Both the position numbers and the translations under genes were made by a program. The notes beneath the pieces were generated by a model. That model did no database searches. It had not been told where the DNA came from and saw only the letters and a program-made list of their open reading frames with translations. Shown here piece after piece: positions 1 through 8,319 of a DNA stretch of 64,000 nucleotides. The stretch spans positions 248,001-312,000 of the forward strand of contig NZ_FQWL01000002.1 of NCBI RefSeq assembly GCF_900129665.1, given 5' to 3'. Position 1 is the first letter of the stretch. Each line of letters begins with the position of its first letter. This DNA is from Flagellimonas flava. GTDB lineage: Bacteria > Bacteroidota > Bacteroidia > Flavobacteriales > Flavobacteriaceae.

Positions 1-237
1 CTTGGAGAGTATTTCGGCATGTTGATAAATAGAGGGGTATTCCTTTTGCAAAGGACTAGCGCCAAAACCTGGCATATCAACAACATAGATATTGAAATCA
101 TTACAAAGTCGGGACTCAAAAATTTCTCTGTATGCAAGGCCTGAATCCGCAAAACCATGTATACACCAAATGGATTGCTTTGAGAAATCAATTTGGTTAT
201 GCCTAATAAAAAGGTTATGTAGCACCTTTATTTTCAT
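1..237 (-). CDS. Alpha/beta hydrolase, N-terminal part only (3' end outside window)
   Basis: The reverse strand from an ATG at 237 reads 79 codons with no stop before the window edge. Residues about 29-35 read CIHGFAD, the usual HG-x oxyanion loop after the first core strand, and YVVDMPGFGASP follows about 30 residues later, as in alpha/beta hydrolases. No signal peptide is visible, so it is probably cytoplasmic. The nucleophile elbow and catalytic His lie beyond the window, so substrate cannot be judged. The next minus-strand gene begins upstream with an 80-bp gap. Confidence 0.75.
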   Translation of the reverse strand, partial: MKIKVLHNLFIRHNQIDFSKQSIWCIHGFADSGLAYREIFESRLCNDFNIYVVDMPGFGASPLQKEYPSIYQHAEILSK

Positions 238-319
238 ATCACTGTTTTAATCCCAAAAAGTAGATGTTTTCTTGAGAGGTTGATTTTTGCAACCTGCCAG
301 AAGGATCAGGGTCAAAAAG

Positions 320-1216
320 CTAACTTTCAATACGGTCATATTGTCTCAAGGTCTTTAATGTCCATAAGGTTTGAATGCCGGCCCACTCCAATTTTGTTCC
401 TTCGCTGATACCATACCAGGTGTCCCATCTTCCATCTTCTTTTTGACGACCAATAAGTTCTTCAAGGTCATCGTTGATAATTTCATTGGAAAAAATGGGA
501 GCTAACACGCCTTCGGGAGTGGGGGCATAATACAAACTATGGGGCTTTCCGTAAAGTCCCCAGCCCTCATCCGATTTGTCTTTGCAAAGTACTCCATCCG
601 CCAGTATCCATTTTTTTAGATCGGCCAGCGCTTTTTCGGCCTTGGACCTACTCTGGGTGTATTTTAGGAACAGCAACCGTCTTGGTACACAGAGGTGGCA
701 AAAAACGTGTTTTTCCTGCAGGCGTTCCATTTCGGACCAAACAAATTGTTCTGCGGCTTTCATCCAAGGAATATTGATTTTGTATTTCTCCAAAAGCCCC
801 AATAAAGGAGCTGTGGTGCTCAACGCTGCCCATTCTTTTATGGTTTTAAAATGTCCTTCACAAGGGTAATCACTTTTTGGTCGGAACATCCAAGGAATGC
901 CACCTTTATCTGTTGTGATGCTTTCAAAATAGGGCATAAAATCGCTTAGAATTAAATCAGCATTGAGATAGCCCACCTCATCCAAGGTTTCCAAGGCCAT
1001 GATGCTAAAAAGAGGTTGACTTTCCGGGGAGGCGGTATCGGGTTCCATACCATGGCCAAAGCCACCATCCGGATTTCTGTAGGCGTAAACCGCATGAAAA
1101 ACTCCCTCCGGACCACCATTACCAAAATAAAATTCGAACAAGCGCCTTTCTATCATTCTGGCATTGACCAAGATGAAGTCCCGTGCCTTCCCAAAGTTCT
1201 CTTTTGTAAGTTTCAT
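320..1216 (-). CDS. Prenyltransferase/squalene-oxidase-like alpha-toroid protein
   Basis: 298 residues, no signal peptide. The N-terminal part contains YAYRNPDGGFGHGMEPD and the C-terminal part IGRQKEDGRWDTWYG and EGTKLEWAGIQTLWTLKTL. Repeated DGGFG/DGRW blocks separated by helices are typical of the alpha/alpha toroid of prenyltransferase and squalene-cyclase-like proteins. The DxDD acid motif of true cyclases is not seen, so this is a fold assignment without a predicted reaction. It lies upstream of the truncated hydrolase on the same strand and could be co-transcribed with it. Confidence 0.6.
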   Translation of the reverse strand: MKLTKENFGKARDFILVNARMIERRLFEFYFGNGGPEGVFHAVYAYRNPDGGFGHGMEPDTASPESQPLFSIMALETLDEVGYLNADLILSDFMPYFESITTDKGGIPWMFRPKSDYPCEGHFKTIKEWAALSTTAPLLGLLEKYKINIPWMKAAEQFVWSEMERLQEKHVFCHLCVPRRLLFLKYTQSRSKAEKALADLKKWILADGVLCKDKSDEGWGLYGKPHSLYYAPTPEGVLAPIFSNEIINDDLEELIGRQKEDGRWDTWYGISEGTKLEWAGIQTLWTLKTLRQYDRIES

Positions 1217-1292
1217 TTTTCAGTGTTGATTTTATTCTCAAGAACTACGTTGCCTCAAGTTTTGTCAAGTCAAAATTCCGATGGAGTAATAA

Positions 1293-1844
1293 TCAATCCA
1301 ATTTTTCAGGGCCTTCGGTATCATTGGTAATCCTCCAACGTTCGTTTTGTATAGATCTATAGATAACTTCAAAATACAGTCCCTCTTCCAATAGCTGCCT
1401 TAAGCTATTTCGCAATAGCAGATAATCCTTTTTAGAATTTTTTACCTCCAAAATCCTATAGGAAGTGTTCACGGGGATGGCCATCCCTCTATCCAAGGTA
1501 GAATGGGAGATGGCCCTGATACTGTCCATAGCGGGCATCCTATTTTTTAGCACATCGTACACCTCATTGTTAAAATCCGTCAAATCAAAGACCTTGCCCT
1601 TGTGCATGATGGCCACTCGTTCTATAATGGCCGGGCCTACGCCATAGTTTTCGAGGGAAAGGACATAACTGTTTCCGGCGGCGTTATCGGAAGTAGAAAG
1701 TGACAAATATGGCAAGATGGACAAGTAATTTTGCCGACTCATCAAATTGGTCTGATAAATGAAAATAATCAGGGTTATGAAGCTAATGACCATAGCGGTC
1801 ATGCTAAGAATACGCTCCGAGTTCCATTTTAATTTTAAGGCCAT
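1293..1844 (-). CDS. Hypothetical membrane-anchored protein
   Basis: 183 residues. A single hydrophobic segment near residues 13-30 (MTAMVISFITLIIFIYQT) follows a basic N-terminus, predicting a membrane anchor with the rest outside or periplasmic. The soluble part has an ENYGVGPAIIERV segment, as seen in small all-beta accessory domains of many conserved hypothetical proteins. No catalytic motif is evident. It lies 76 bp upstream of the toroid protein on the same strand. Function unknown. Confidence 0.6.
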   Translation of the reverse strand: MALKLKWNSERILSMTAMVISFITLIIFIYQTNLMSRQNYLSILPYLSLSTSDNAAGNSYVLSLENYGVGPAIIERVAIMHKGKVFDLTDFNNEVYDVLKNRMPAMDSIRAISHSTLDRGMAIPVNTSYRILEVKNSKKDYLLLRNSLRQLLEEGLYFEVIYRSIQNERWRITNDTEGPEKLD

Positions 1845-1952
1845 ACCAAGGGTGAAAATTTGGTTTTTACGTTATCATCTAGGAACCTTGAAAATAAGAT
1901 AAAAAGTCCACCCTTCCGGTGGCAATGTCTTTTTTATTGGTAGTTTTAGTCC

Positions 1953-2471
1953 ATGCCATTTTTTATGAAAACCCTATTACTGTCATTTCTCCTGCTTTGG
2001 ACATCTACTGGATTCGCCCAGGAGAAACCTTCGTTTGAAAGCCGCAGCGGTAAGGACTCCTTAAATGGAAGGCATTTTGGGGATTATGTAAGGCCCAAGG
2101 ATGGGATTGTTTTACCTGCTCAGCTCGCTGAAAACTATGTGATTCCAACCTTCAAAAAATGTAGTAAAGCAGTTGGCAGGGATGCCCAAAGAAAATGTTT
2201 TGGAGAAATATTTTACGGAAACATTCGGAAAAAGTTGCTATTGCCCACCGATGGTGTGCCCGGCACCGAGGTCACTTTGGAGGTCAAGCTGGTTTTTCAG
2301 AAAAATGGAGAGGTTGGCCAAATAGAATTTCTATACTCTGATGACCCAACGGGAAGTTTGGAAAAAGCCGTTGTGAAGATGCTTCATAAGCTTCCGAAGT
2401 TCGCACCAGGAACCAAGGACGGAACCCCTGTGGACTATCCGTTTAGCTTCCCACTTAAGATTACCTATTAG
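1953..2471 (+). CDS. TonB C-terminal-domain-like secreted protein
   Basis: 172 residues from the ATG at 1953; the ATG at 1965 (MKTLLLSFLLLW) gives a cleaner signal peptide ending near TGFAQ and is the more likely start. Two conserved-looking Cys (KKC..., KCFGEI) precede a domain with VTLEVKLVFQKNGEVGQIEFL and LPKFAPGTKDGTPVDYPFSFPL, the pattern of the TonB C-terminal fold. There is no N-terminal transmembrane anchor with a Pro-rich linker, so it is a secreted TonB_C-like protein rather than a full energy transducer. It is monocistronic. Confidence 0.6.
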   Translation: MPFFMKTLLLSFLLLWTSTGFAQEKPSFESRSGKDSLNGRHFGDYVRPKDGIVLPAQLAENYVIPTFKKCSKAVGRDAQRKCFGEIFYGNIRKKLLLPTDGVPGTEVTLEVKLVFQKNGEVGQIEFLYSDDPTGSLEKAVVKMLHKLPKFAPGTKDGTPVDYPFSFPLKITY

Positions 2472-2492
2472 AAATTGCTTATACGCACAGAA

Positions 2493-2615
2493 ATGAACTA
2501 CAGACTTTTACAGAGCCAGTACGTCAATGTAATTCCGAACATCAAAATAGACAATTACCAGTGCTTTGCTTTTAATAAAAGGTTTGTCATCTTAGGTTGG
2601 GTTTTAGGTTGTTAA
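2493..2615 (+). CDS. Possible small ORF (40 aa)
   Basis: An ATG at 2493 opens 40 codons ending in TAA, in the 206-bp gap between the TonB-like gene and the converging flavin oxidoreductase. The peptide begins MNYRLLQSQY and ends FVILGWVLGC. It is too short to judge coding potential and no homologue is recognised. It may be chance or a decayed gene end. The rest of the gap shows nothing clear. Confidence 0.2.
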   Translation: MNYRLLQSQYVNVIPNIKIDNYQCFAFNKRFVILGWVLGC

Positions 2616-2677
2616 ATAGACTCAACCATCTTACAAAAAGAAAATGTAACCATAAATCCGCTATGAGCAGCGAACTT

Positions 2678-3778
2678 TTAGTTTTTGGTTATCTCTTCCA
2701 CAGTTTTTTTGGCTGACCGTGCAGCGGTATGAACGGAAACCCATTCCTCCCCATCCGTATAGGCCCCTCCGGCGAAATACAGTTTATCATCAACCGACCT
2801 CCCCAAGGTCCGCACCACTTTCCAATCCGCATGATCGGTCATATAGCCCCCTTTTATAAATGGTTCCTGATTCCAATTTTGGGTAAGATGTTTGATATAA
2901 TTTGGTGTTGCCTGATTTTCATAAATGCCGTCCAATTCAGTTAAAATATACTCTTTCAACTCATCGCCCGAACGTGAAATAAAGTCTTGCGCAGGTGTGC
3001 CCACTACAAACAAACCCAGGATGTTCTTATCCGTGTCCTGCCCATAAGCGGCATCGTAATATATTTTTTCACCATCGTGTTTTGAATTCACGTTGAACAC
3101 ATATTGCTCATCGTAAAATTTGTTTGAAAACTCAAAGAAAGCCTTAAAACCTTCCCAAACTCGGGAGCCATTAATCGCTTTCAATTTGTCTTTTGGGAGG
3201 CTTGGAGTAAAGCTGATATCTCGGTCTTGAAGAATTTTCAATGGAACGGACAGCACCACCTTGTCCGCCAAATGTCGACCATTTTGGGTATTAACCACGA
3301 TTTGGTCACCTGAATAATCGATGGATTTTACTATAGTGTCAAAAGAAATTTTATGAGAAATGTGAGGAACTATATACTCCTCAAAGAAGTTGTACCAAGA
3401 AGAGTTTACGAATTTACGGTCTGGCGCGTCTTTGACCGTTTTCACCGCGACTTTTACCGAAGCATCATTCACAATTTCTTTAAAAATACCCGGATTGGTC
3501 TCCAACCATTCTGCTCCCAAAGGAATGGGGAAATCGGTAAATTCCGTACTTATCCGCATTCTACCCCCATAATTTAGAGATGCTTCCAAAATTTCAAAGT
3601 CCACTCCTTGTTGTCGTAAAAAATATCCCGCGGATAGTCCTCCCGCACCAGCACCAATGACTACGACCTTACCTTTGAAGGGTTTTCTGGCCACCGACCC
3701 ATGGCTCATCAATGAAAATTGAAATGGACACCCAATTCCAAAAACTCCGCAAATCTTCATAAATTCTGCTCTTGTCAT
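2678..3778 (-). CDS. FAD-dependent amine oxidase-like flavoprotein
   Basis: 366 residues. An N-terminal hydrophobic stretch precedes a dinucleotide-binding motif, VVVIGAGAGGLSAGYFL (about residues 38-54), followed by the acidic end of strand two (EILEAS) and GGRM, as in flavin monoamine oxidases. The C-terminal part has KLYFAGGAYTDGEEWVSVHTA, the FAD-binding end of the fold. At 366 residues it is shorter than a typical 430-500-residue monoamine oxidase. Substrate is unknown. It sits alone on the minus strand. Confidence 0.75.
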   Translation of the reverse strand: MTRAEFMKICGVFGIGCPFQFSLMSHGSVARKPFKGKVVVIGAGAGGLSAGYFLRQQGVDFEILEASLNYGGRMRISTEFTDFPIPLGAEWLETNPGIFKEIVNDASVKVAVKTVKDAPDRKFVNSSWYNFFEEYIVPHISHKISFDTIVKSIDYSGDQIVVNTQNGRHLADKVVLSVPLKILQDRDISFTPSLPKDKLKAINGSRVWEGFKAFFEFSNKFYDEQYVFNVNSKHDGEKIYYDAAYGQDTDKNILGLFVVGTPAQDFISRSGDELKEYILTELDGIYENQATPNYIKHLTQNWNQEPFIKGGYMTDHADWKVVRTLGRSVDDKLYFAGGAYTDGEEWVSVHTAARSAKKTVEEITKN

Positions 3779-3875
3779 CCCTAACTATTTCCTGAAAGGA
3801 GGAGGGGTTTAAAAAGTTGTTACTGTTAATTCTGAAAAAATGCAAGGTGTCATTTTAATGTACTTTGGACATTCC

Positions 3876-4826
3876 TCAATCCAGAGTGCTCCACACTTTT
3901 TCTATCAACGCCTTAGTTAGGCGTATGCCCTCATGTTCTGGTCCATCCCCCTCGTATTCTATGCCAATATACCCATCATATCCGGCATCCTTGACCATTT
4001 TTAGCATCTTGTAATAATCTATGGAAGCATGTTGGCCCTGGTCATCAAAATTGTAGGATTTGGCACTGACCCCTTTTGCAAACGGTAAGAACTCCGATAC
4101 GCCTTGGTAGATATCATAGGCCTTTTCGCAATCTCCTTGGGTGCTTCCCCATTTTGCGGAACGGCACCAATTCCCAAAGTCGGGTAAAGTGCCCACATTT
4201 GGGGTATCCACCTCTTGAATTATTTGGGTCACCAATTTTGCATCAGAACTGTAGAGGCCATGATTTTCTATGATGATATTGATATTTTCCTTGGCAGCGT
4301 AGTCGGCCAATCGACCCATACCATCCACCATGGCCGACTTAAAGGTATTTCTATCGCTGGCACCAAATGCATTCACCCTAATGGAGTGGCATCCCAAGAT
4401 TTTTGCTGCATTCACCCATTTATAGTGGTTCTCAACGGCCTTTATTCTTTCCTTGTCATTGGCCGCCCCAAGATCGCCCTCTTCATCTACCATGATCAGT
4501 AGACTTTGCACCCCTGCCCTGTCCGCACGCTCTTTCATGTTGGTCCAAAATCGCTCGTCATTCCCGGATTTTTTATAAAAACCGTTTACGTACTCCACCG
4601 CATTTATACCAAAGGTGTCGTTTGAAATAGAGGCAAAGTCAACGGCGTTAAGATTCCCATTTTCAAATTGACGATGCAGGGACCACTGCGCCAATGATAG
4701 TTTTAAATCACTTGACATAATATTATTTTCTTCCTTCATTGTAGTACGCCCATAAGTTATCAAGGGAGCAGCCGATAATGCAAAGCCGCCCCACGCAAAT
4801 CTCTCCAGAAAAATTCTTCTTTTCAT
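3876..4826 (-). CDS. Sugar phosphate isomerase/epimerase-like TIM-barrel protein, probably exported
   Basis: 316 residues. The N-terminus, MKRRIFLERFAWGGFALSAAP, has twin arginines followed by a hydrophobic stretch, resembling a Tat signal, though the context is not perfect. The mature part fits the xylose isomerase-like (AP_endonuc_2) barrel: IIIENHG (metal-ligand Glu), TLPDFGNW (Asp) and the final strand YIGIEYEGDG (Glu). Such exported members in Bacteroidota usually act in sugar or inositol catabolism. No sugar-transport neighbours are present, so the substrate is open. Confidence 0.75.
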   Translation of the reverse strand: MKRRIFLERFAWGGFALSAAPLITYGRTTMKEENNIMSSDLKLSLAQWSLHRQFENGNLNAVDFASISNDTFGINAVEYVNGFYKKSGNDERFWTNMKERADRAGVQSLLIMVDEEGDLGAANDKERIKAVENHYKWVNAAKILGCHSIRVNAFGASDRNTFKSAMVDGMGRLADYAAKENINIIIENHGLYSSDAKLVTQIIQEVDTPNVGTLPDFGNWCRSAKWGSTQGDCEKAYDIYQGVSEFLPFAKGVSAKSYNFDDQGQHASIDYYKMLKMVKDAGYDGYIGIEYEGDGPEHEGIRLTKALIEKVWSTLD

Positions 4827-4888
4827 ATTGTTCTGTTTTTACACTATACATTCAGGTCTAACGCCCCTGGCAGTTGACCTCCTCAAGT

Positions 4889-4970
4889 TAAGCAAAGTAT
4901 GCATGGCTTACCAAAAGAAGAGCAAATACCTAGAAGAGCGAAATGATTTTAAGGTAGCGGGAGCCACCTA
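4889..4970. repeat. Degenerate copy of the intergenic hairpin element
   Basis: The stretch GTTAAGCAAAGTATGC through ACCAAAAG (4888-4917) aligns with the left flank of the copy at 7646 (TTAATCAAAGTAAGCC through ACCACAAG) at most positions. The following GAAATGATTTTAAGG and GCGGGAGCCACC resemble GAAGTGATCTTGTGG and the GCGGGAGC tail of the other copies. It lies just 3' of the SdpI-like gene, the side on which other copies also close a minus-strand gene. The alignment is by eye and it is the weakest copy. Confidence 0.4.
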
Positions 4971-4984
4971 GTTTCCCTTTCCAT

Positions 4985-5344
4985 CTATTCTTCTTTGTGA
5001 TCAAATTCTGATTTCAGTTTGGCCTCTGTTCTGTAAATACTGAAAAAGGCCCATGCCAGGGCACTTAATATCACTATTACAATACTCAATCCGATATGTT
5101 GCTGATCGATCAAAAACCCAAGTATTGAGGTCAGAAATGGGATCAATGAATATTTCATCATGTTTTCAGCTCCAATTTTTTGGGCAAAATCCCATTTTTC
5201 TTGGTTCTCCATGGAGCGTTTTGTCCGATACCCGTACCACCAATTGATCTTTTTCGGTGGATTTCTTTTAAAGATCAGTCCCCCGATGAATGTCATTGCC
5301 CCGGCCAGGATGCTTGGCAGTAGTATTAATGCATTGATGGTCAT
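4985..5344 (-). CDS. SdpI family membrane protein
   Basis: The most likely start is the ATG at 5344 (MTINALILLPS); the frame stays open to 5434 but the extra 30 residues are charged and unlike a family start. About 119 residues with three or four hydrophobic segments and the loop KINWWYGYRTKRSMENQEKWDFAQK, the signature of SdpI/YhfL-type proteins, whose founding member is the Bacillus SdpC-toxin immunity protein. No toxin partner is seen nearby, so an immunity role is not supported. It is flanked by degenerate copies of the hairpin element and may be a cassette-like insertion. Confidence 0.75.
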   Translation of the reverse strand: MTINALILLPSILAGAMTFIGGLIFKRNPPKKINWWYGYRTKRSMENQEKWDFAQKIGAENMMKYSLIPFLTSILGFLIDQQHIGLSIVIVILSALAWAFFSIYRTEAKLKSEFDHKEE

Positions 5345-5375
5345 TAGCGGAAAATGTTTTTCAATCGACTCATTG

Positions 5376-5404
5376 CTATAAAGATACTCGTTTAAAAAGC
5401 ACCT
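5376..5404. repeat. Partial element: promoter-bearing arm as at 9.7 and 10.3 kb
   Basis: CTATAAAGATACTCGTTTAAAAAGCACC closely matches the left arms at 9717-9741 (CTAAAGATACCTTATTTAAAAAGCC) and 10282-10306. Read on the minus strand it holds TATCTTTA (5379-5386), a 7/8 match to TAnnTTTG, 34 bp upstream of the SdpI start. The hairpin core is missing or unrecognisable here. It would supply a promoter to the SdpI gene. Confidence 0.45.
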
Positions 5405-5457
5405 ACTGCGCTTGTACCTAGCAAAGCACGGCAACCTTGTTCTTGTGGACCAAAAAT

Positions 5458-5501
5458 GTCAGTTCGAGTGGTTTCCGAAGGAAATTGTATCGAGAACCGT
5501 C
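5458..5501. repeat. REP-like palindromic element (second type)
   Basis: The 44-bp segment contains an inner hairpin TTTCC-GAA-GGAAA (5472-5484) flanked by GTTCGAG on the left and CGAGAAC on the right, so outer GTTC/GAAC can also pair. It lies in the gap upstream of the membrane-protein gene at 5610. From memory, similar GTTCGAG...CGAGAAC palindromes are dispersed in Flavobacteriaceae intergenic regions. Only one copy was noticed in this window. Confidence 0.4.
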
Positions 5502-5609
5502 ATTTCATCTTGTAGGAACAAGCCCTTGCGTCGGTAATGATGAAAGTCATTAAAATTCATCGTCATATATACTAAGTTTACCGCGGAGTAACCCATAAAA
5601 ACTAAACAC

Positions 5610-5993
5610 ATGTGGACCTATGTTTTAGCTTGGTTTCCCATGGTGCTTATTGCAATTGCCAACGGTTTGTTCAGGGAGAAAGTTTTGGCAGACCGTTTCG
5701 GTGAGCTTCTTGCCCATCAGTTATCCACCGCTACCATGATGCTCTTATTGGGGGGCTATATTTGGGCATTGTTTAGGATATGGCCGCCAACATCTGCCGA
5801 TCAGACCCTATGGATTGGGTTACTGTGGTTAGTGCTTACCATAGCGTTTGAGTTTTTATTTGGACATTATGTGGCAGGACACCCTTGGGAAAAACTGCTC
5901 CATGACTATAACATTCTCCAAGGACGGGTTTGGGTCTTTGTACTTGTTTGGATAGCTGTTGCGCCCTATGCCGTTTATCAATTACAGAAGTAG
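5610..5993 (+). CDS. Hypothetical four-helix integral membrane protein
   Basis: 127 residues with four hydrophobic segments (about 3-20, 38-57, 67-88, 105-122). The first loop carries FREKVLADRFGELLAHQLS and a later one FLFGHYVAGHPWEKLLHDYN, giving conserved-looking His and Trp near the membrane face. No named family is recognised with certainty. It ends 6 bp from the converging EEP gene, with no clear terminator between them. Confidence 0.65.
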   Translation: MWTYVLAWFPMVLIAIANGLFREKVLADRFGELLAHQLSTATMMLLLGGYIWALFRIWPPTSADQTLWIGLLWLVLTIAFEFLFGHYVAGHPWEKLLHDYNILQGRVWVFVLVWIAVAPYAVYQLQK

Positions 5994-5999
5994 TAACGC

Positions 6000-6800
6000 T
6001 CACAATTTATAGACCACCTCCAGTTCCGCCACTAAAGGACGGTGATCGGATACCACCGGCTCTTCCAGTAGGGTCAAGTTTTTCCTCCTGATTTTCACAT
6101 TATCAGTATTCCGAAAAATAACATGGTCTATTTCGGCCCTGTCCCCATCCTGAAAGCTTAGATTGTCTGTTCCTTTCTTTACAAATTCAAACCCTTGCTC
6201 ATAAAAATAGCTCATGGTAGGTGAATCGGGCGTGCAATTAAAGTCACCGGTTATTATCATGGCCTTGTCCATGGTATCCAAATATTGCAACAATGTTTTC
6301 GCCTGATTCAACCGACTGGTCACTCCCTCCGCAGTTCCAAGCCAATCAAAATGCACATTTACGAACACAATGGCACAACCTTGGGCTATTTGCACTTCAT
6401 GGACTATAGAGGAACGGGGCTCATCTATCCCATCGGGCAGTTGTACCACTTTGGTAGAGATCAACGGCTTTGCCGTTAAGGTGGCCATGCCGTACTCACC
6501 TCCTTGAAAGTCCATAAACCGACCAAATGTTCCTTGCATGTTCACTTCCTGGGCCAGATAATTAATTTGCCCCACACTATCTGAGCGCGAACAATAATTA
6601 TCAATTTCCTGTAATCCGCATAGATCCGGAGCCTGTGCTTTTATGATCTCTGCAGCACGCGATAGATCTAGCACATTGTCCATTCCCACTCCGTGTCTTA
6701 TGTTATACGACATAATTTTTAAGTTGGCGGTTTGGTTGCGCTCACATGCGCAAAAAATGAATACACTGAGGCACAATAATGCTAGCATTGAATTTTTCAT
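6000..6800 (-). CDS. Endonuclease/exonuclease/phosphatase (EEP) family lipoprotein
   Basis: 266 residues. The signal sequence ends in a lipobox-like FCAC (Cys about 19), predicting an envelope lipoprotein. EEP motifs are in order: MSYNIRHG, LQEID (metal-binding Glu), VNVHFDW, TGDFNCTPDSP, EIDHVIF and SDHRPLVAEL with the catalytic His. Family members cleave phosphodiester or phosphate-ester bonds in nucleic acids, sphingomyelin or inositol phosphates; the substrate cannot be read here. It is monocistronic. Confidence 0.8.
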   Translation of the reverse strand: MKNSMLALLCLSVFIFCACERNQTANLKIMSYNIRHGVGMDNVLDLSRAAEIIKAQAPDLCGLQEIDNYCSRSDSVGQINYLAQEVNMQGTFGRFMDFQGGEYGMATLTAKPLISTKVVQLPDGIDEPRSSIVHEVQIAQGCAIVFVNVHFDWLGTAEGVTSRLNQAKTLLQYLDTMDKAMIITGDFNCTPDSPTMSYFYEQGFEFVKKGTDNLSFQDGDRAEIDHVIFRNTDNVKIRRKNLTLLEEPVVSDHRPLVAELEVVYKL

Positions 6801-6903
6801 GGTCTATTTTGGTGTTTTGGTTATTGGTTATTGGTTTTTAACTACCTCGGCTATGATTTCCAAGCGTTGCAACTAGTTATCAAGGTTGTTATTGGTTGTA
6901 TTT

Positions 6904-7596
6904 TTATTCAAATAATCTCCCTACAACGGTCTTAGCCATTTTATACTTGTCGTCCAAAGGTTGTTTTGTAACAAAACGATGGCAATCTTCGGGTTTAGTG
7001 GCAAACTCTTTCAGGTCATTCAAGGTACTGTCCACTTTTTCTTTCCATTCCAAATAGGCCCCTGGACGATTATTGATGTATACATCTTTAGTATAAGAAT
7101 CCACCATTTCTGTCCTTAGTTTTTGAGCATCATTCTCTATGGTTTTTAACCATATCGATAAAGTTCCGTAGGCGTCCGCCCTCTCTAGCATTAAACCCAA
7201 TTCCTTACGGATATATCTTGCCGATAATTCGTACATGTCAAAAACCACCTGTTGTTTTTCAATTCCTAGACTGTCAGTCCGAACGATATAAGACGTGGAG
7301 AACTCAAAAGCTGGTGCAACATAAACTTTCTCTCTTAATCTGCCTCGTTGTTTTTTCTTTTTTGGAATGTCCAGCACTGCAAAGACCCCAAGTGATGCAA
7401 CAGTACAAAGTCCAACCGTATCACAATATCTTATAGCGTTCTGTATTTTGGTCGCATCTGCCTTAAAATCGGTCTGTTTTAGTTTTTTGTCAGGTTGCCA
7501 AAAAATATGTGTTTCACTTTCTGTCAGCAAGTTACCTTGTCCAAAACCAAACGTTCCAACCAATAGGGTCAATACTACTACTAATGATTCTTTCAT
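6904..7596 (-). CDS. DUF922-like secreted protein
   Basis: The ATG at 7596 is preferred over the in-frame GTG at 7605. About 230 residues with a signal peptide ending near TFGFGQG. FWQPDKKLKQTDFKA and the later VVFDMYELSARYIRKEL resemble the W...L...DF and HEQxHFDixExyAR segments of DUF922 proteins (putative zinc-protease-like fold). The HEQ-H residues expected there are replaced by KQQVVF, so metal catalysis is doubtful. The remainder is helical and charged. Confidence 0.5.
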   Translation of the reverse strand: MKESLVVVLTLLVGTFGFGQGNLLTESETHIFWQPDKKLKQTDFKADATKIQNAIRYCDTVGLCTVASLGVFAVLDIPKKKKQRGRLREKVYVAPAFEFSTSYIVRTDSLGIEKQQVVFDMYELSARYIRKELGLMLERADAYGTLSIWLKTIENDAQKLRTEMVDSYTKDVYINNRPGAYLEWKEKVDSTLNDLKEFATKPEDCHRFVTKQPLDDKYKMAKTVVGRLFE

Positions 7597-7645
7597 ATGT
7601 GCCACTCGTTTACACCTACAATTTAATCAAAGTAAGCCTAGCAGA

Positions 7646-7689
7646 CCACAAGATACACTTGCACTGAGCCTGCCGAAGTGATCTTGTGG
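7646..7689. repeat. Hairpin element core, copy 1
   Basis: 44 bp: CCACAAGATACACTT, a loop containing GCACTGAGCCTGCCG, then AAGTGATCTTGTGG. The outer arms pair over 14 bp with one bulged A. It lies between the divergent starts at 7596 and 7727. Its left flank resembles that of copy 2 more than those of copies 3 and 4. The right arm gives TTGTGG followed by TACATTTA toward the plus-strand gene, a possible -33/-7 pair. Confidence 0.75.
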
Positions 7690-7726
7690 CAGCCATAGAA
7701 ATACATTTATTCCTAATTTGGCCCAT

Positions 7727-8203
7727 ATGAAAAACCGCTTTGTCCTTCTTGCTCTTTTTTTCGGTATGGCAATGTGTACTGCCCAATCCGATGTTGTGGT
7801 ATTAAATGATTCAGAAACCTATAAAAATCTAAAGGGCATACTCGCCTCCATGGCAAAATCTGCCACTCCTACTGACCTTTCTTTGTCCGAAATTGCCCAA
7901 GTCAACGCTCTAATGGAAGAAAGTATCCAGAATTATAACAGGGCGTTAAAAGAAGGCACAAAAAGAAAACAATCAAAATTGTATCGGATAATGGCATTAA
8001 AAAAATATAAACTTCAGATGGTGCCTTATTTAAACGAAAAAGGGGAAAAAGAAATCTGGATCAACGGATTCTGCGATGATATGGGAGCCAACTGGCGCAA
8101 AGAGATTGTTTTTGTTTTTGATGGGGGCAATTGCTTCTTTTCTTTACGGTTGAATCTTGAAAAACAGGAATGTATTGCCATTGGGGTAAATGGCTATTCT
8201 TGA
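7727..8203 (+). CDS. Hypothetical secreted protein
   Basis: The ATG at 7727 (MKNRFVLLALFFGMAMCTAQ) gives a clean signal peptide; an in-frame TTG at 7718 is less likely. About 158 residues. The N-terminal half is helical and charged (KEGTKRKQSKLYRIMALKKY), the C-terminal half beta-rich (KEIWINGFCDDMGANWRKE, VFVFDGGNCFF). Three Cys lie in the mature part. No family is recognised. It is transcribed divergently from the DUF922-like gene. Confidence 0.6.
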   Translation: MKNRFVLLALFFGMAMCTAQSDVVVLNDSETYKNLKGILASMAKSATPTDLSLSEIAQVNALMEESIQNYNRALKEGTKRKQSKLYRIMALKKYKLQMVPYLNEKGEKEIWINGFCDDMGANWRKEIVFVFDGGNCFFSLRLNLEKQECIAIGVNGYS

Positions 8204-8319
8204 GCCCTTTGCTACCGTCAGTTTCCAACTGGTGGTCTTGACCAACAATTACCAAAACCCATAAAGTTCCTAAATTTCAACATCCAGGGCCTTAACAGTA
8301 TCAAGGTTTACTTGGCAAA

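Noticed and set aside
5345..5434. Extended SdpI start at 5434
   Set aside because: The added 30 residues are charged and run through the repeat arm at 5376-5404; the family starts at the hydrophobic segment.
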